Under the pieces are notes generated by a model. That model had not been told where the DNA came from, made no database searches, and saw only the letters and a list, made by a program, of their open reading frames with translations. 64,000 nt of DNA from Aquilaria yunnanensis. Its lineage: Eukaryota; Streptophyta; Magnoliopsida; Malvales; Thymelaeaceae. Below are positions 44,727 through 54,680 of this stretch, in pieces. A program made the translations under genes and the position numbers. Each line of letters begins with the position of its first letter. Position 1 is the stretch's first letter. The stretch spans positions 91,824,001 to 91,888,000 of the forward strand of contig CM077597.1 in assembly GCA_039654915.1 (NCBI GenBank). The letters are read 5' to 3'.

Positions 44727-45275
44727 ATGGATTCTACTCTTTCTGTACTGCGAAAATACTTTCCTTCCCTCCCACTAAAAGTCCTTAAAAAGATCTACCT
44801 TGCTAGATGTGAAAGAATCAGAGTTTTTACACGCAAAGGCATTCCCGATAATGTGCAGTGGATAATTGAAGCTAAGGTCCGTTTGGCGGATGAAGTTCCA
44901 GATGCATTTATGCCCCGCATGCCCGGTTTAGGTAAAAGCCGTTATGCCAAAAGGCGAAGAGCAAAGAGACTAGGCGTGTGTTATAAATGTGGGCGATGGA
45001 ATTGTAATACTAAATGTCGCTTTTTAGGATACATCTCCATAAATCGTGAAGATAAAAGAAAATTCATTAAGAATGGCCTGCGTAAGGAGTCTCTGAAAGA
45101 TATCCGAGAGACTCTTGAAACGCATTCTTGTGGAAAAGTGCAAGGTGAAATTATCGGTTTATGGAGGACTTACCATAAAGAACGAAACCGTTACAGTCTT
45201 GGGAATGTGATTTTAAACGACCCCGTTTGTCAGTTTGTAAGAAAACTAGATGGGAAGCAAATCCCCGACTTATAG
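44727..45275 (+). CDS. Cys-rich basic protein B, second tandem paralogue
   Basis: 182 residues, co-linear with protein A and of equal length. It has LRKYFPSLPLKVLKKIYLAR, the basic run GKSRYAKRRRAKRLGV, the cluster CYKCGRWNCNTKC with the same C-x2-C-x4-C-x3-C spacing, then KFIKNGLRKESL and HSCG. Substitutions relative to A are spread along the protein while the cysteines, basic run and length are kept, which suggests the frames have been under selection. The intervals A-B and B-C contain matching promoter-like and downstream sequence, so the whole ~800-bp unit was duplicated. Confidence 0.8.
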   Translation: MDSTLSVLRKYFPSLPLKVLKKIYLARCERIRVFTRKGIPDNVQWIIEAKVRLADEVPDAFMPRMPGLGKSRYAKRRRAKRLGVCYKCGRWNCNTKCRFLGYISINREDKRKFIKNGLRKESLKDIRETLETHSCGKVQGEIIGLWRTYHKERNRYSLGNVILNDPVCQFVRKLDGKQIPDL

Positions 45276-45414
45276 AAGGCATTGAAGCCATTACTGGACA
45301 TGAATTAGTGGAAGATGAGAGCCACAGTCATGATTGCTGTACATATAAGCTGTCATTTGTCTTTTCTTTTGGCAATAATGTACTTACTTCCGTAAGTGTA
45401 ATAAACGCATTATC

Positions 45415-45437
45415 CTTTCATCACTATAAATGCGTGT
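45415..45437 (+). promoter_or_regulatory. TATA-like site before Cys-rich protein C
   Basis: TCACTATAAATGCGTGTTC, the same sequence as near 44600, about 115 bp before the protein C start. Confidence 0.5.
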
Positions 45438-45539
45438 TCTTCCTTCTGGATACGGTACTCCATAACTCCCAAATTCAGTTATTTCCATTTCCTACAATCA
45501 CTAATTTCTTTCTTTTTCTCTTAAATGCCTCATTCATCA

Positions 45540-46088
45540 ATGGAGCCTTCTCTTTCCGCTCTACGAAAATATTTCCCTTCTTTCCCAATAAATGTTCTTA
45601 AAAAGGTTTATCAAGCTAGATGTGAACGATTCCGACTATTTATGCACAAAGGCATTCCTGATAATGTGCGATGGCTAATCGAAGCTAAAGTTCGTTCGGC
45701 TGGTGAAGTTCCAGATGCGTTCTTTCCCCGTATGCCCGGCTTTGGTAAAAGCGTTTATGCCAAAAAGAGAAGAGCAAAGAGGCTAGGCGTCTGTCACAAT
45801 TGTGGATGGTGGATTTGCGGCAATAAATGTCGTTCTCCAGGAGTGATCACCAGAAATCGTAATGATAGAATAAAATTCATCAAGAATGGTTTGCGTAAGG
45901 AATCTCTGGAAGATATCCGAGAGGTTCTTGAAGCGCATTCTTGCGGAATAGTGCAATTTGAGGTTGTTGGATTATGGATAATTCTCCAAAAAGAACGAGA
46001 ACGTTACAGTCTTGGGAATCTGACCCTAAACGACCCTGTTTGCCAGTTTGTGAAAAAGCTAGATGAGATGCAAATCACTGATTCATAG
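45540..46088 (+). CDS. Cys-rich basic protein C, third tandem paralogue
   Basis: 182 residues from the ATG at 45540, which aligns with the starts of A and B. An in-frame ATG at 45525 would add five residues. It has LRKYFPSFPINVLKKVYQAR, GKSVYAKKRRAKRLGV, the cluster CHNCGWWICGNKC with the conserved spacing, KFIKNGLRKESL and HSCG. The segment after the cluster (SPGVITRNRNDRIKFI) most clearly shows the resemblance to viral cysteine-rich nucleic-acid-binding proteins. It is followed by ~85-bp repeats and then the LOG gene. Function is unproven. Confidence 0.8.
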   Translation: MEPSLSALRKYFPSFPINVLKKVYQARCERFRLFMHKGIPDNVRWLIEAKVRSAGEVPDAFFPRMPGFGKSVYAKKRRAKRLGVCHNCGWWICGNKCRSPGVITRNRNDRIKFIKNGLRKESLEDIREVLEAHSCGIVQFEVVGLWIILQKERERYSLGNLTLNDPVCQFVKKLDEMQITDS

Positions 46089-46138
46089 AAAGCATTGAAG
46101 CCGTTACTGGACGCAAAGCCAGTAGAAGACGGAACAAG

Positions 46139-46605
46139 GTCACGATTACTATACGTGCTAGCTGTCGCTTTTGAAATTTTCCTCCCCTTTTGGTAATAAT
46201 GTATCCACTCCTGACATGAACCAAAGTCACGATTACTGTACGTGCTAGCTGTCGCTTTTGAAATTTTCCTCCTCTTTCAGCAATAATGTATCCACTCTTG
46301 ACATAAGCCATAGTCACGATACTGTACATGCTAGCTGACGCTTTTGAAATTTTCCTCCCATAATGTACCCACTCCTGACATGAGCTATAATTATGACTAC
46401 TGTATATACCTGCCACTTTTGAAATTTTCCTTCTCATCCGACAATCATGTACCTACTCCTGACATAAGCTACAGTCGCGACTACTGTACATGCTAGCAGC
46501 TATTTTGAAAATTTTCCTCCTCTTTTAACGATAGTGTACCCATACCTGACCAGAGTCATACCCGTGACTACTATGAATAGCTGGCAATAATGTATCCATT
46601 CTTGA
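46139..46605. repeat. ~85-bp tandem repeat between Cys-rich ORF C and LOG (5-6 diverged copies)
   Basis: Units start GTCACGATTACTGTACGTGC and contain CTTTTGAAATTTTCCTCC and AATAATGTATCCACTCCTGAC. Single related units follow ORFs A and B, so the array grew from the ORF 3' flank. The minus-strand open frame 46075-46437 is a by-product. Confidence 0.85.
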
Positions 46606-46636
46606 AAAATAAAATTATTGCCTTATCTCTTCATCT

Positions 46637-46646
46637 CTATAAATAT
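46637..46646 (+). promoter_or_regulatory. TATA box before LOG
   Basis: CTCTATAAATATA lies about 40 bp before the LOG start, suggesting separate transcription of the cargo gene with a very short leader. Confidence 0.5.
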
Positions 46647-46677
46647 ATCCTCTTTTCTCACAAGGGTAAGGATAGGA

Positions 46678-47307
46678 ATGGAGAAAACCCCAACTCGTAA
46701 ATCCCGAAGTATTTGTGTATTTTCTGGGGCTTTTCCTGGAAAAGATGAAGAGTATTTAAAAGCAGCCAACCATTTGGGTAGAGTATTAGCTGAGCGAAAA
46801 ATACATTTAGTTTATGGAGGAGGTAGTGTCGGATTAATGGGAGGTGTAGCATCAGCAGCATCTCTAGGAGGAAGTCAAGTTCTGGGCATTATCCCTGGAC
46901 CTCTGAAATTTATTTCTGGGGGCACGATTGGAGAAGAATTAGTGGTTAAAAATTTACAAGAGCGTGTGTTACAAATGCTTTTAAATGCTGATGCTTTTAT
47001 CGCTCTACCAGGTGGTTTTGGCACATTGGGAGAAGTCTTTCAAATTGCTTCCATGGCCCAACTTAATTTGCATAAGAAACCCATTGGGCTTTTAAATGTT
47101 AACAATTTCTTTACAGGTCTGATAGCTTTTATGGATTATGCTATGCAGAAGAATTTTATATCAAGAGTGGCACGGCGAATCATAATATCCGCAACAACTG
47201 CTGAAGAATTGCTAGATAAAATACAAGCTTTTGTTCCTGAACCAGATCCAGCAATGATTCAGATAGACTGGACACGACAGTCTTTCCCGACCAGTTCACT
47301 ATCATAA
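46678..47307 (+). CDS. LOG: LOG-family cytokinin riboside 5'-monophosphate phosphoribohydrolase carried by the Ogre
   Basis: 209 residues from the ATG at 46678, which matches LOG starts (ICVFSG a few residues in); the frame is open upstream to 46618 without an ATG. The Rossmann-like lysine-decarboxylase-fold family signature is complete: YGGGSVGLMG near the N-terminus and PGGFGTLGE at 111-119 (PGGxGTxxE, E119), plus R96 in LQERVLQML, the position of the catalytic arginine. The lysine that usually follows that arginine in plant LOGs is valine here. LOG enzymes release active cytokinin bases from their nucleotides in the cytosol. The gene has no introns, unlike typical plant LOG genes, suggesting capture from RNA. 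It is intact and in the same direction as pol, inside both LTRs. Confidence 0.93.
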   Translation: MEKTPTRKSRSICVFSGAFPGKDEEYLKAANHLGRVLAERKIHLVYGGGSVGLMGGVASAASLGGSQVLGIIPGPLKFISGGTIGEELVVKNLQERVLQMLLNADAFIALPGGFGTLGEVFQIASMAQLNLHKKPIGLLNVNNFFTGLIAFMDYAMQKNFISRVARRIIISATTAEELLDKIQAFVPEPDPAMIQIDWTRQSFPTSSLS

Positions 47308-47823
47308 TGGTCCTCTACTCACCCTATTGAAGTATTGTGGAAGAAGAAGTGATCCGATCCGTTTTGCTTGTCCTTTAGTTTTATTATCAGCATTTTCTTT
47401 CGTGTTTTAGTTTTTCTTTTAGGGAATTTCCTTTTTTTATCTTATAAGATAGTTTCGTCCATGCTGATATTAAAACCATAGGACAATGCCTTTAGGTTGG
47501 AATGGCTGAGTAAAGAGTAATTTTTGTTACTCTTGAGACGCATCTTATTAGGTCTACTAGGCATAACATTTTGGGGTAGTTAAGCTTTAACCTTATTCGG
47601 ATGACATATCTCACAAGGGAATCTATATTTACTGAAGAAAATATTAGATGAACCTTGAATATTGATTCCAAACATCCGTTCCCTTTACATAATTTGTCAG
47701 TGTTATTGTCATCATCAAGATTCACTCATTTTATCGAAGTCTAAAATTTCGCACTCGCCTATTATGCAAATTCACACTTTCGAAGAAAATTATTCCAATT
47801 CTAATTGCTTTCATATAAATTTC
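47308..47823. other. LOG 3' flank
   Basis: AT-rich non-coding DNA up to the hairpin array. Short open frames on both strands have no recognisable domain. Confidence 0.45.
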
Positions 47824-48800
47824 GCTCGAGGTTCAAGGAGATTTCCTTAACCTCATTCCATCAATTTTCCTTCAAACGATAGGAGAGTTCCTATCGTCGA
47901 GGTTCTAAGGAAGGGCCCTTAACCTCAAATCATCAATTTTTCTTCAAACGATAGGAGAGTTCCTATCGTCGAGGTTCTAAGGTAGGGCCCTTAACCTCAA
48001 AATCATCAATTTTCCTTCAAACGATAGGAGAGTTCCTATCGTCGAGGTTCTAAGGTAGGACCCTTAACCTCATTCAAACAATTTTCCTTCAAACGATAGG
48101 ATAGTTCCTATCGTCGAGGTTCTAAGGTAGGGCCCTTAATCTCAAAATCATCAATTTTCATTCAAACGATAGGAGAGTTCCTATCGTCGAGGTTCTAAGG
48201 TAGGACCCTTAACCTCATTCAAACAATTTTTCTTCAAACGATAGGAGAGTTCCTATCGTCGAGGTTCTAAGGTAGGACCCTTAACCTCAAAATCATCAAT
48301 TTTCCTTCAAACGATAGGAGAGTTCCTATCGTCGAGGTTCTAAGGTAGGACCCTTAACCTCAAAACAATCAATTTTACTTCAAACGATAGGAGAGTTCCT
48401 ATCGTCGAGGTTCTAAGGTAGGACCCTTAACCTCATTCAAACAATTTTCCTTCAAACGATAGAAGAGTTCCTATCGTCGAGGTTCTAAGGTAGGACCCTT
48501 AACCTCAAAACAACAATTTTCCTTCAAACGATAGGAGAGTTCCTATCGTCGAGGTTCTAAGGTAGGACCCTTAACCTCAAAACAATCAATTTTACTTCAA
48601 ACGATAGGAGAGTTCCTATCGTCGAGGTTCTAAGGTAGGACCCTTAACCTCAAAACAACAATTTTACTTCAAACGATAGGAGAGTTCCTATCGTCGAGGT
48701 TCTAAGGTAGGACCCTTAACCTCAAAATTATCAAATTTTCCCTTCAACGATAGGAGAGTTCTTATCGCAGAGGCTCTAAAAAAAATTTTCCTTAACCACA
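47824..48800 (+). repeat. Array of 13 double-hairpin repeats (~72-73 bp)
   Basis: Each unit holds CGATAGGA-GAGT-TCCTATCG (perfect 8-bp stem, 4-base loop; first at 47877-47896, last at 48748-48767). Next comes GAGGTTCTAAGG...CCTTAACCTC, a second inverted repeat. Short AT-rich linkers separate units. First and last units are degenerate. Tandem repeats before the 3' LTR are usual in Ogre elements; the strict double hairpin is unusual. Confidence 0.92.
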
Positions 48801-48889
48801 TAGTTTAGGCGGCGAGAAGGTTCTCAATGCCTAGCTAAGACGGACGAAATTTGGTAACTACTTTGCATACATCATGTCCCATGAAGCAT

Positions 48890-48904
48890 GCAAAGGGGGG
48901 CAGC
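48890..48904 (+). other. Ogre polypurine tract
   Basis: GCAAAGGGGGGCAGC directly before the 3' LTR start (48905), the site of plus-strand priming. Confidence 0.8.
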
Positions 48905-51900
48905 TGTTGACACCCAATTTCGTCCGGCCTTTTTTAAAAAAAAAAAAAATTAAAAAAAAAAAAAAACTAATTAAAAAAATTATTATTATTATTATTATTA
49001 TTGCTAAAAAATTTTAATTATGTTAATTAGTTTAAAATATATTTTTATTTTGAGAAGATTTGATTTAAAATAATATATGTGTGAATATGTATGTGTTTGG
49101 AATAAAAATAAAATTTCAGAAAAAAATGACAAAAAAATTAAAAGTTTGAGGTAAAAATGACAAAATTGAGAAGTTTCGGATAAAATTGACAAATTCTGAA
49201 AGTTTCAGGAGCTTTGGGTAATTTTTCGCGTCAATTTTGGGCCTAAACGGACGTTTCTAGCCCAAATTGACAGAAAACGTTAAAATTGTCAAAATCAGAA
49301 GCTTCTGAGCTTATCCAGAGCTGGAGTAACGTAAAGGACTGAAACTGTCATTTTACCAATTTAAAAGATAAGTTTGATATTTTTTATTAATTTATCCGTC
49401 CACAGTTCAGCTAAGCTCCTTCTATAAATACCCCCCCAAATTCAGTGCTGAACACATAGAAAATCAGAGAAAAAAGTTCAGAGCTCCGTTTTAGAAAAAG
49501 AGAAAATAGAAGCCTTAGTCCTAGGCTCTCCTCCCTCTGCCAAAACAGTCCCAAAATTATTTTTTCTTACGTTTCGACTACCTTCTTCCTCCGTTTTCTC
49601 TTTCTTTCTTTTTCTGTCGCCGTCCTATCCCGCTGCCGTCGCCCTGCCGCCGCCGTCTCGCCGTTGCCGTCGTTCCTACGCCGTCGCCGTCGCCATCGCC
49701 GCCGCGCCCAGCAGTCCTGCCGTCTCGCGCCGCCGCACCCAGCCGTCCTGCCGCCGTCGCCCAGCTCCCTCGCCGCCGTCGTCCCGGCCGCCGTTACACT
49801 CGCCGCCGTCGCCCCGCGCCCTCGTCGCCGTCGCCCAGCCGCCCTGCGCCCTCGCCGCCTCCGCCTGCCCAGCCCCGTCAACCCCCCCTCCTCCCTCGCG
49901 TCGCCTCTGATTCTTTCTCCAGATTCAATTTTAATTTTTAAGGGTAAAACCTCCTTTCAGTCCTTCATCTTTTCAATTTCTTTCTATTAGGTCACTAACC
50001 TTTTTTTTTTGTTTTTGCAGAAAATTAATTAACTAACTCATTTATTTTTTACTTGTTTATTTATTTGTTTATTATTGTTATTATTACTAACCTTTTTTTT
50101 TTTTTGTTATTAGCAACTAACAACTAACTTGCTAATTTTTACTAACCTTTATTTTTATTGTTGTTAATAATTAATTAAATTGTCTAACTTTTATTTTTGT
50201 TGTAATTAATTAACTTAATTAAACTTGGCTAACTTTTATTTATTGTTGTTAATTAATTAACTTAATTAAACTTGGCTAACTTTTATTATTGTTATTAATT
50301 AATTAACTTAATTAAACTTGGCTAACTTTTATTTTTTTTGTAATTAATTAACTTAATTAAACTTGGCTAACTTTTATTTATTGTTGTTAATTAATTAACT
50401 TAATTAAACTTGGCTAACTTTTATTATTGTTATTAATTAATTAACTTAATTAAACTTGGCTAACTTTTATTTATTGTTGTTAATTAATTAACTTAATTAA
50501 ACTTGGCTAACTTTTATTTATTGTTATTAATTAATTAACTTAATTAAACTTGGCTAACTTTTATTTATTGTTGTTAATTAATTAACTTAATTAAACTTGG
50601 CTAACTTTTATTATTGTTGTTAATTAATTAATTTAATTAAACTTGGCTAACTTTTATTTATTGTTGTTAATTAATTAACTTAATTAATTTGGCTAACTTT
50701 TATTATTTTTGACTTAATTAACTTTCATTATTATTGTTAATAATTAATTTAATTAAATTTTGATAACATTTATTATTATTTTTTTTAAGTGGATGGCCAA
50801 AAAGCCCCACTTTATTAATTTTTCTTTATATAATTTAATTTATTTAATTCACCTTTTACCCATAAATAAAAAAACTAAAAGAAGATTCTTTTGTAATTAA
50901 TTATTAAGGCTAATAAAAATTTAAAAGCCAATTATTTTTATTTTGGAATACATTTTTTATTATTTCTTTAAAGATAACAAAGTGAACTTTTTGTTAAAAT
51001 TAATAAACAAACATGATTAAATCAATTCTTTTTAAATATTTTTTTTAATAATGATACTTAAAATAAAAATTCAAGAAAAATCCAATTAAAATTAATAATT
51101 AATAAATAATTAAAATTTAACAAAAATTAAAAAAATCCATGACCAAATGATCCGCCAGGATCCATGGCTTGGAAATATTTTTAAATAAAGTATATAAATA
51201 AACTTTTCTTTATTAAAAATAAAATTTTGGGACTAATATATTAATTATTTATTAAAATAATAAAATAATTTTATTTTAGTTTTCTTTATTAATAAAAAGA
51301 ATAAAAAGAATAAAAATTTTGGGTTAATATTTTATTCAGTAATATTTTATTCCTTTTAAAAAATATAACTTTTTGTCTCCTTTATAAAAATTTTAGTCAA
51401 ATAATTTCAAAAAAATAAAAAAATAAATAGCAAAAAAAATTGAATTTTCTCTTAAATATTTTAGACTTATTAATTAGATATTTTCAGAGATATAAATTAA
51501 AAAAAAAATCTTTCATTAAACAAAAAGAAAACAAAAAAAATATAAATATCAAAACTTTTGTTTTAAAATACATATAAATTTTTGGTTAAATAATCTTTTA
51601 TTCCAAAACAAATTAAATAAATATCAAAACTTTTCTTCTTTTGTTTAAAATATACATATAAATTTTTAATTTTTTTAATTAAACAATTACTTTTGGTTAA
51701 TCTTTTATAAAAAAAAAAAATTTTAGTTCATGGTATATTGGCTGGAAACTGTCTCGTGCCCGCTTTTGAGCTGCTTCACCTGGTGAAGAGAGTCTGGCTG
51801 AGTAACAACGCCCCGTACCATGATCAAAGTTTTTTTTTATTTTTAAACTCTTTAATTCCTTTAAATTAACTTCTTATTAAATAAAAATTAATAATTTTTT

Positions 51901-52795
51901 CAATTCTTTTATAAATTGAGTAATTCTTTAAATAATAAATACCCTTCATTAAACAAGAAAAATCAGATAAAAATAAAAGAAAGAAATAAAAGATAATAAA
52001 AGAAAGAAATAAAAGATAAAAAAAGAAAGAAATAAAAGAGAAGATAAGAAAAATAAAAGAAAAGATAAAGAAAGATAAAAGAAAAAAAAAAGAAAAAAAA
52101 AAAAAGAAAGATAAGATAAAGATAAAGAAAGATAAAAGAAAGAAAATTAAAAAAAAAAGAAAGTAAAAATAAATTAAATAAAGAAAAAGAAAGAAAGATA
52201 AATTTTTAATTTGTATTAAAAATCATTCATGAACAAAATTATCATTTAAAAATTAATTTCATGATAATAAGAATTAAATAATTACGATAAATTAAATCAA
52301 TTTCCATATCCGGATGATCCGGCAGGATCTACGGTTTGGAAAATATTAAACTTTTTTAAAAAAAAAATAAATAAATTAAATAAAAAGATAAAAATCCATA
52401 TTTTTACAATATGGATAAAATTGTTTAAAATTTCACCAAAATTCCGTGTCCAAATGACTCGGCAGAGTCCATGGTTCGGAATCAAAATCTTCCGTGTCCA
52501 AATGACTCGGCAGAGTCCATGGTTCGGAAGTATAAAATTGTACCCGAATTAATTACCAAAATCCACATTTTTGACTAATTCAGTTAAAATATCTAAATTA
52601 ACTGAAAATTTTTAAAAGCAAAGTAAAACAAAATTAAAATCAACTAAGGTGCCAATTTTGGGCGCTATAACAATATTGTTTTAGCGTAACCGTACTCCCG
52701 ATTCCCGAACTCTCGCAGATCAATTTTAAGGTGACCAATCGACCTAAGTAAACCGATTGGTGGCGACTCCCGAAAAAGACCCGCACGTTGCCACA
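48905..52795 (+). repeat. Ogre 3' LTR (3,891 bp)
   Basis: Same content and order as the 5' LTR. It carries its own dyad motifs, the GC-rich island at 51729-51822, the AT repeat array (50200-50700, about ten units) and the purine tract (51955-52195). About ten single-base differences from the 5' LTR were noticed by eye. Confidence 0.96.
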
Positions 52796-54680
52796 CGATC
52801 AACCTTCGAAAACGTCCTGGATCATCAAGAGGAGGACTCTTAATAGAGCCAAGATGATGTTGTTGTTGAATGGGAAACGATGCTGGCTTGCAACCAAGCA
52901 TTCCAGCTTCTTTCAGAACATCTAGAGTGTATTTTTGCTGCGACAGAAATATTCCCTCTGAACTGCGAGCCGCTTCCAAGCCAAGGAAGTATTTCAACTT
53001 CCTCAAGTCCTTAATGTAGAACGTATCCTGAAGGTAATCTTTCAGTAACTGAATTTCTTCAGGATTATTCCTAGCGATGAGCATGTCGTCTACAAAAACA
53101 AGGACTGTAGTGTAAGAGTTTTTAGAAGTTCGAGTAAATAACGAATAATCTGCTTTGGATTGAGTAAAGCCGAACTGAAGAAGAGCCTTTGAAAGCTTCT
53201 CGAACCATTGCCGTGGGACTTGTTTGAGTCCATACAGGGACTTTTGAAGTTTACAGACTCGGTTATCTCCAGCTTCCAGATAACCAGATGGAGGCAACAT
53301 ATATATATCTTCATTCAAATCTCCTTGCAGGAAGGCATTGTGAACATCAAGTTGGTGCAACTCCCAGTGTTTTCTCGCAACAATGGAGAGCAAGCACCTG
53401 ACAGTTGTAAGTTTGATAACTGGTGCGAAGGTGTCTGTATAGTCAATCCCCTCAACTTGGCTGAAGCCTTTGGCAACTAGGCGAGCCTTGAATCTTTCAA
53501 TACTGCCATCAGTCTTGTACTTTATTTTATAAATCCACTTGGAACCGATTGGCTTTTTGTTCGGTGGAAGCTTCACCAGTGACCAAGTTTTGTTCTTCTC
53601 CAATGCCTCAATTTCTTGATGCATAGCCTCACGCCTTTTGGGGTCTGAGTTTGCTTGGTCGAAGGTTCTAGGTTCCTGATGAAAGGAGATAGCTGCAAGG
53701 AAGACTTGATGTGCAGGTGAAAAGCGGGTATAGGACAAATTATGAATCAAAGGATAAGGCTTACCTGAAGAAGTCTGATTTGCCGCAGGTGTGGACCGAT
53801 TGTTAACTCCAAGAAGTTCATGAACATAATCTTGGAGGTAGGAAGGGGTCTTGTGGTCATGTTGAGGTCTAACGTTTTCTGGTGGCCTTTTGGTTGCACT
53901 TTCGTTAGGTTGAGTCCGTTCACATGGATCTCCTGTACTTTCGTTAGGTGGCTGAGAAGGAGTATCAGGTGTCGGATCTTTATCAAAGAACTGGACTTCA
54001 GGTAGGGAGTTTGGTATGGTCATATGCTCTGAGGATGCTTCGAAAGGGAAGGTATCCTCGCAGAAGATAACATCACGAGAAACAAAGATTTTATGTGTTT
54101 CTTGGTCATAAACTTTGTATCCCTTTTGACCCATGGGGTAACCAAGAAATATGCATGGTTTGGATCGTGACTCAAATTTGTCTTTTGATTTTGAATGGGC
54201 ATAGCAAAGACAACCAAAAATCCGTAAGTGATGAAGAGAAGGGGATCTAGAAAAGAGAACTTCAAAAGGGCTTTTACCTTTAAGGCTGGAGTTGGGCATA
54301 TGATTTATAAGATATGTGGCTGTGGGGACACATTCTCCCCAAAATCTTATTGGGAGACTTGCTTGAAATCGAAGTGCTCGTGCCACTTCAAGTAGATGTC
54401 TATGCTTTCTTTCAACTACTCCATTCTGTTGCGGAGTGTTGATGCAAGAAGTCTGAAGGATTATGCCATTTTGGCGCAAGAACAAGTAGAAAGAGCCAGC
54501 GACAAATTCTTGGGCATTGTCACTCTTTACTTGAACAAGGTTTTTGCCAAATTGGTTTTTTACCATGGCATGAAAGAATTCGAAGTGTTGAGCTACTTCT
54601 GTTTTGTTTCTTAACAAGTATACCCAAGTGCACCTACTAAAATCATCAACAATAGTCAAGAAATAGTGAGCACCAGACAT
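52796..54680 (-). pseudogene. Copia-2 integrase core and RT (5' part of pol)
   Basis: Minus-strand frame with integrase core residues (VDDFSRCTWVYLL, SDNAQEFV, QQNGVVERKHRHLLEVA) and Copia RT (KWIYKIKYKTDGSIERFKAR, QLDVHNAFLQGDL, catalytic FVDDM, YFLGLEAARS). The frame runs into the Ogre LTR at 52795, where the last ~43 codons of the open frame are foreign. The missing RT end and RNase H are at 28398-29058. Apart from the insertion, this stretch has no stops. Confidence 0.93.

Larger units (their letters stand above)
29059..52795 (+). mobile_element. Complete Ogre/Tat-type Ty3/Gypsy retrotransposon (23.7 kb) with cargo genes
   Basis: LTRs are 29059-33085 and 48905-52795. The target duplication CGATC occurs at 29054-29058 and 52796-52800. 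Lineage marks are the great size, an ORF1 before gag, a G-patch after protease, an intron before RT, two RNase H domains, a tRNA-Arg primer site and tandem repeats before the 3' LTR. ORF1, gag-pro and pol have no internal stops, and the LTRs differ at only about ten bases that I noticed plus repeat-number changes. The copy is therefore young and could be autonomous. About 6.4 kb between pol and the 3' LTR hold three related cysteine-rich ORFs, a LOG gene and hairpin repeats. Confidence 0.97.

Noticed and set aside
43889..46088. An integrated carla-like virus genome
   Set aside because: No viral replicase, movement or coat protein frames accompany the Cys-rich ORFs; pol and LTRs are clearly those of an Ogre element. 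Only the small protein layout is virus-like.
46678..47307. LOG as an ordinary host gene that happened to be near
   Set aside because: It lies between pol and the polypurine tract of one element with matching LTRs and target duplication, and lacks introns.
47824..48800. Evenly spaced repeats that look like a CRISPR array
   Set aside because: This is a plant genome. The linkers are repeat-derived rather than unique spacers, and the array lies directly before a retrotransposon 3' LTR.
52665..52795. C-terminal extension of Copia-2 pol
   Set aside because: These codons are read-through into the Ogre LTR, not Copia sequence.
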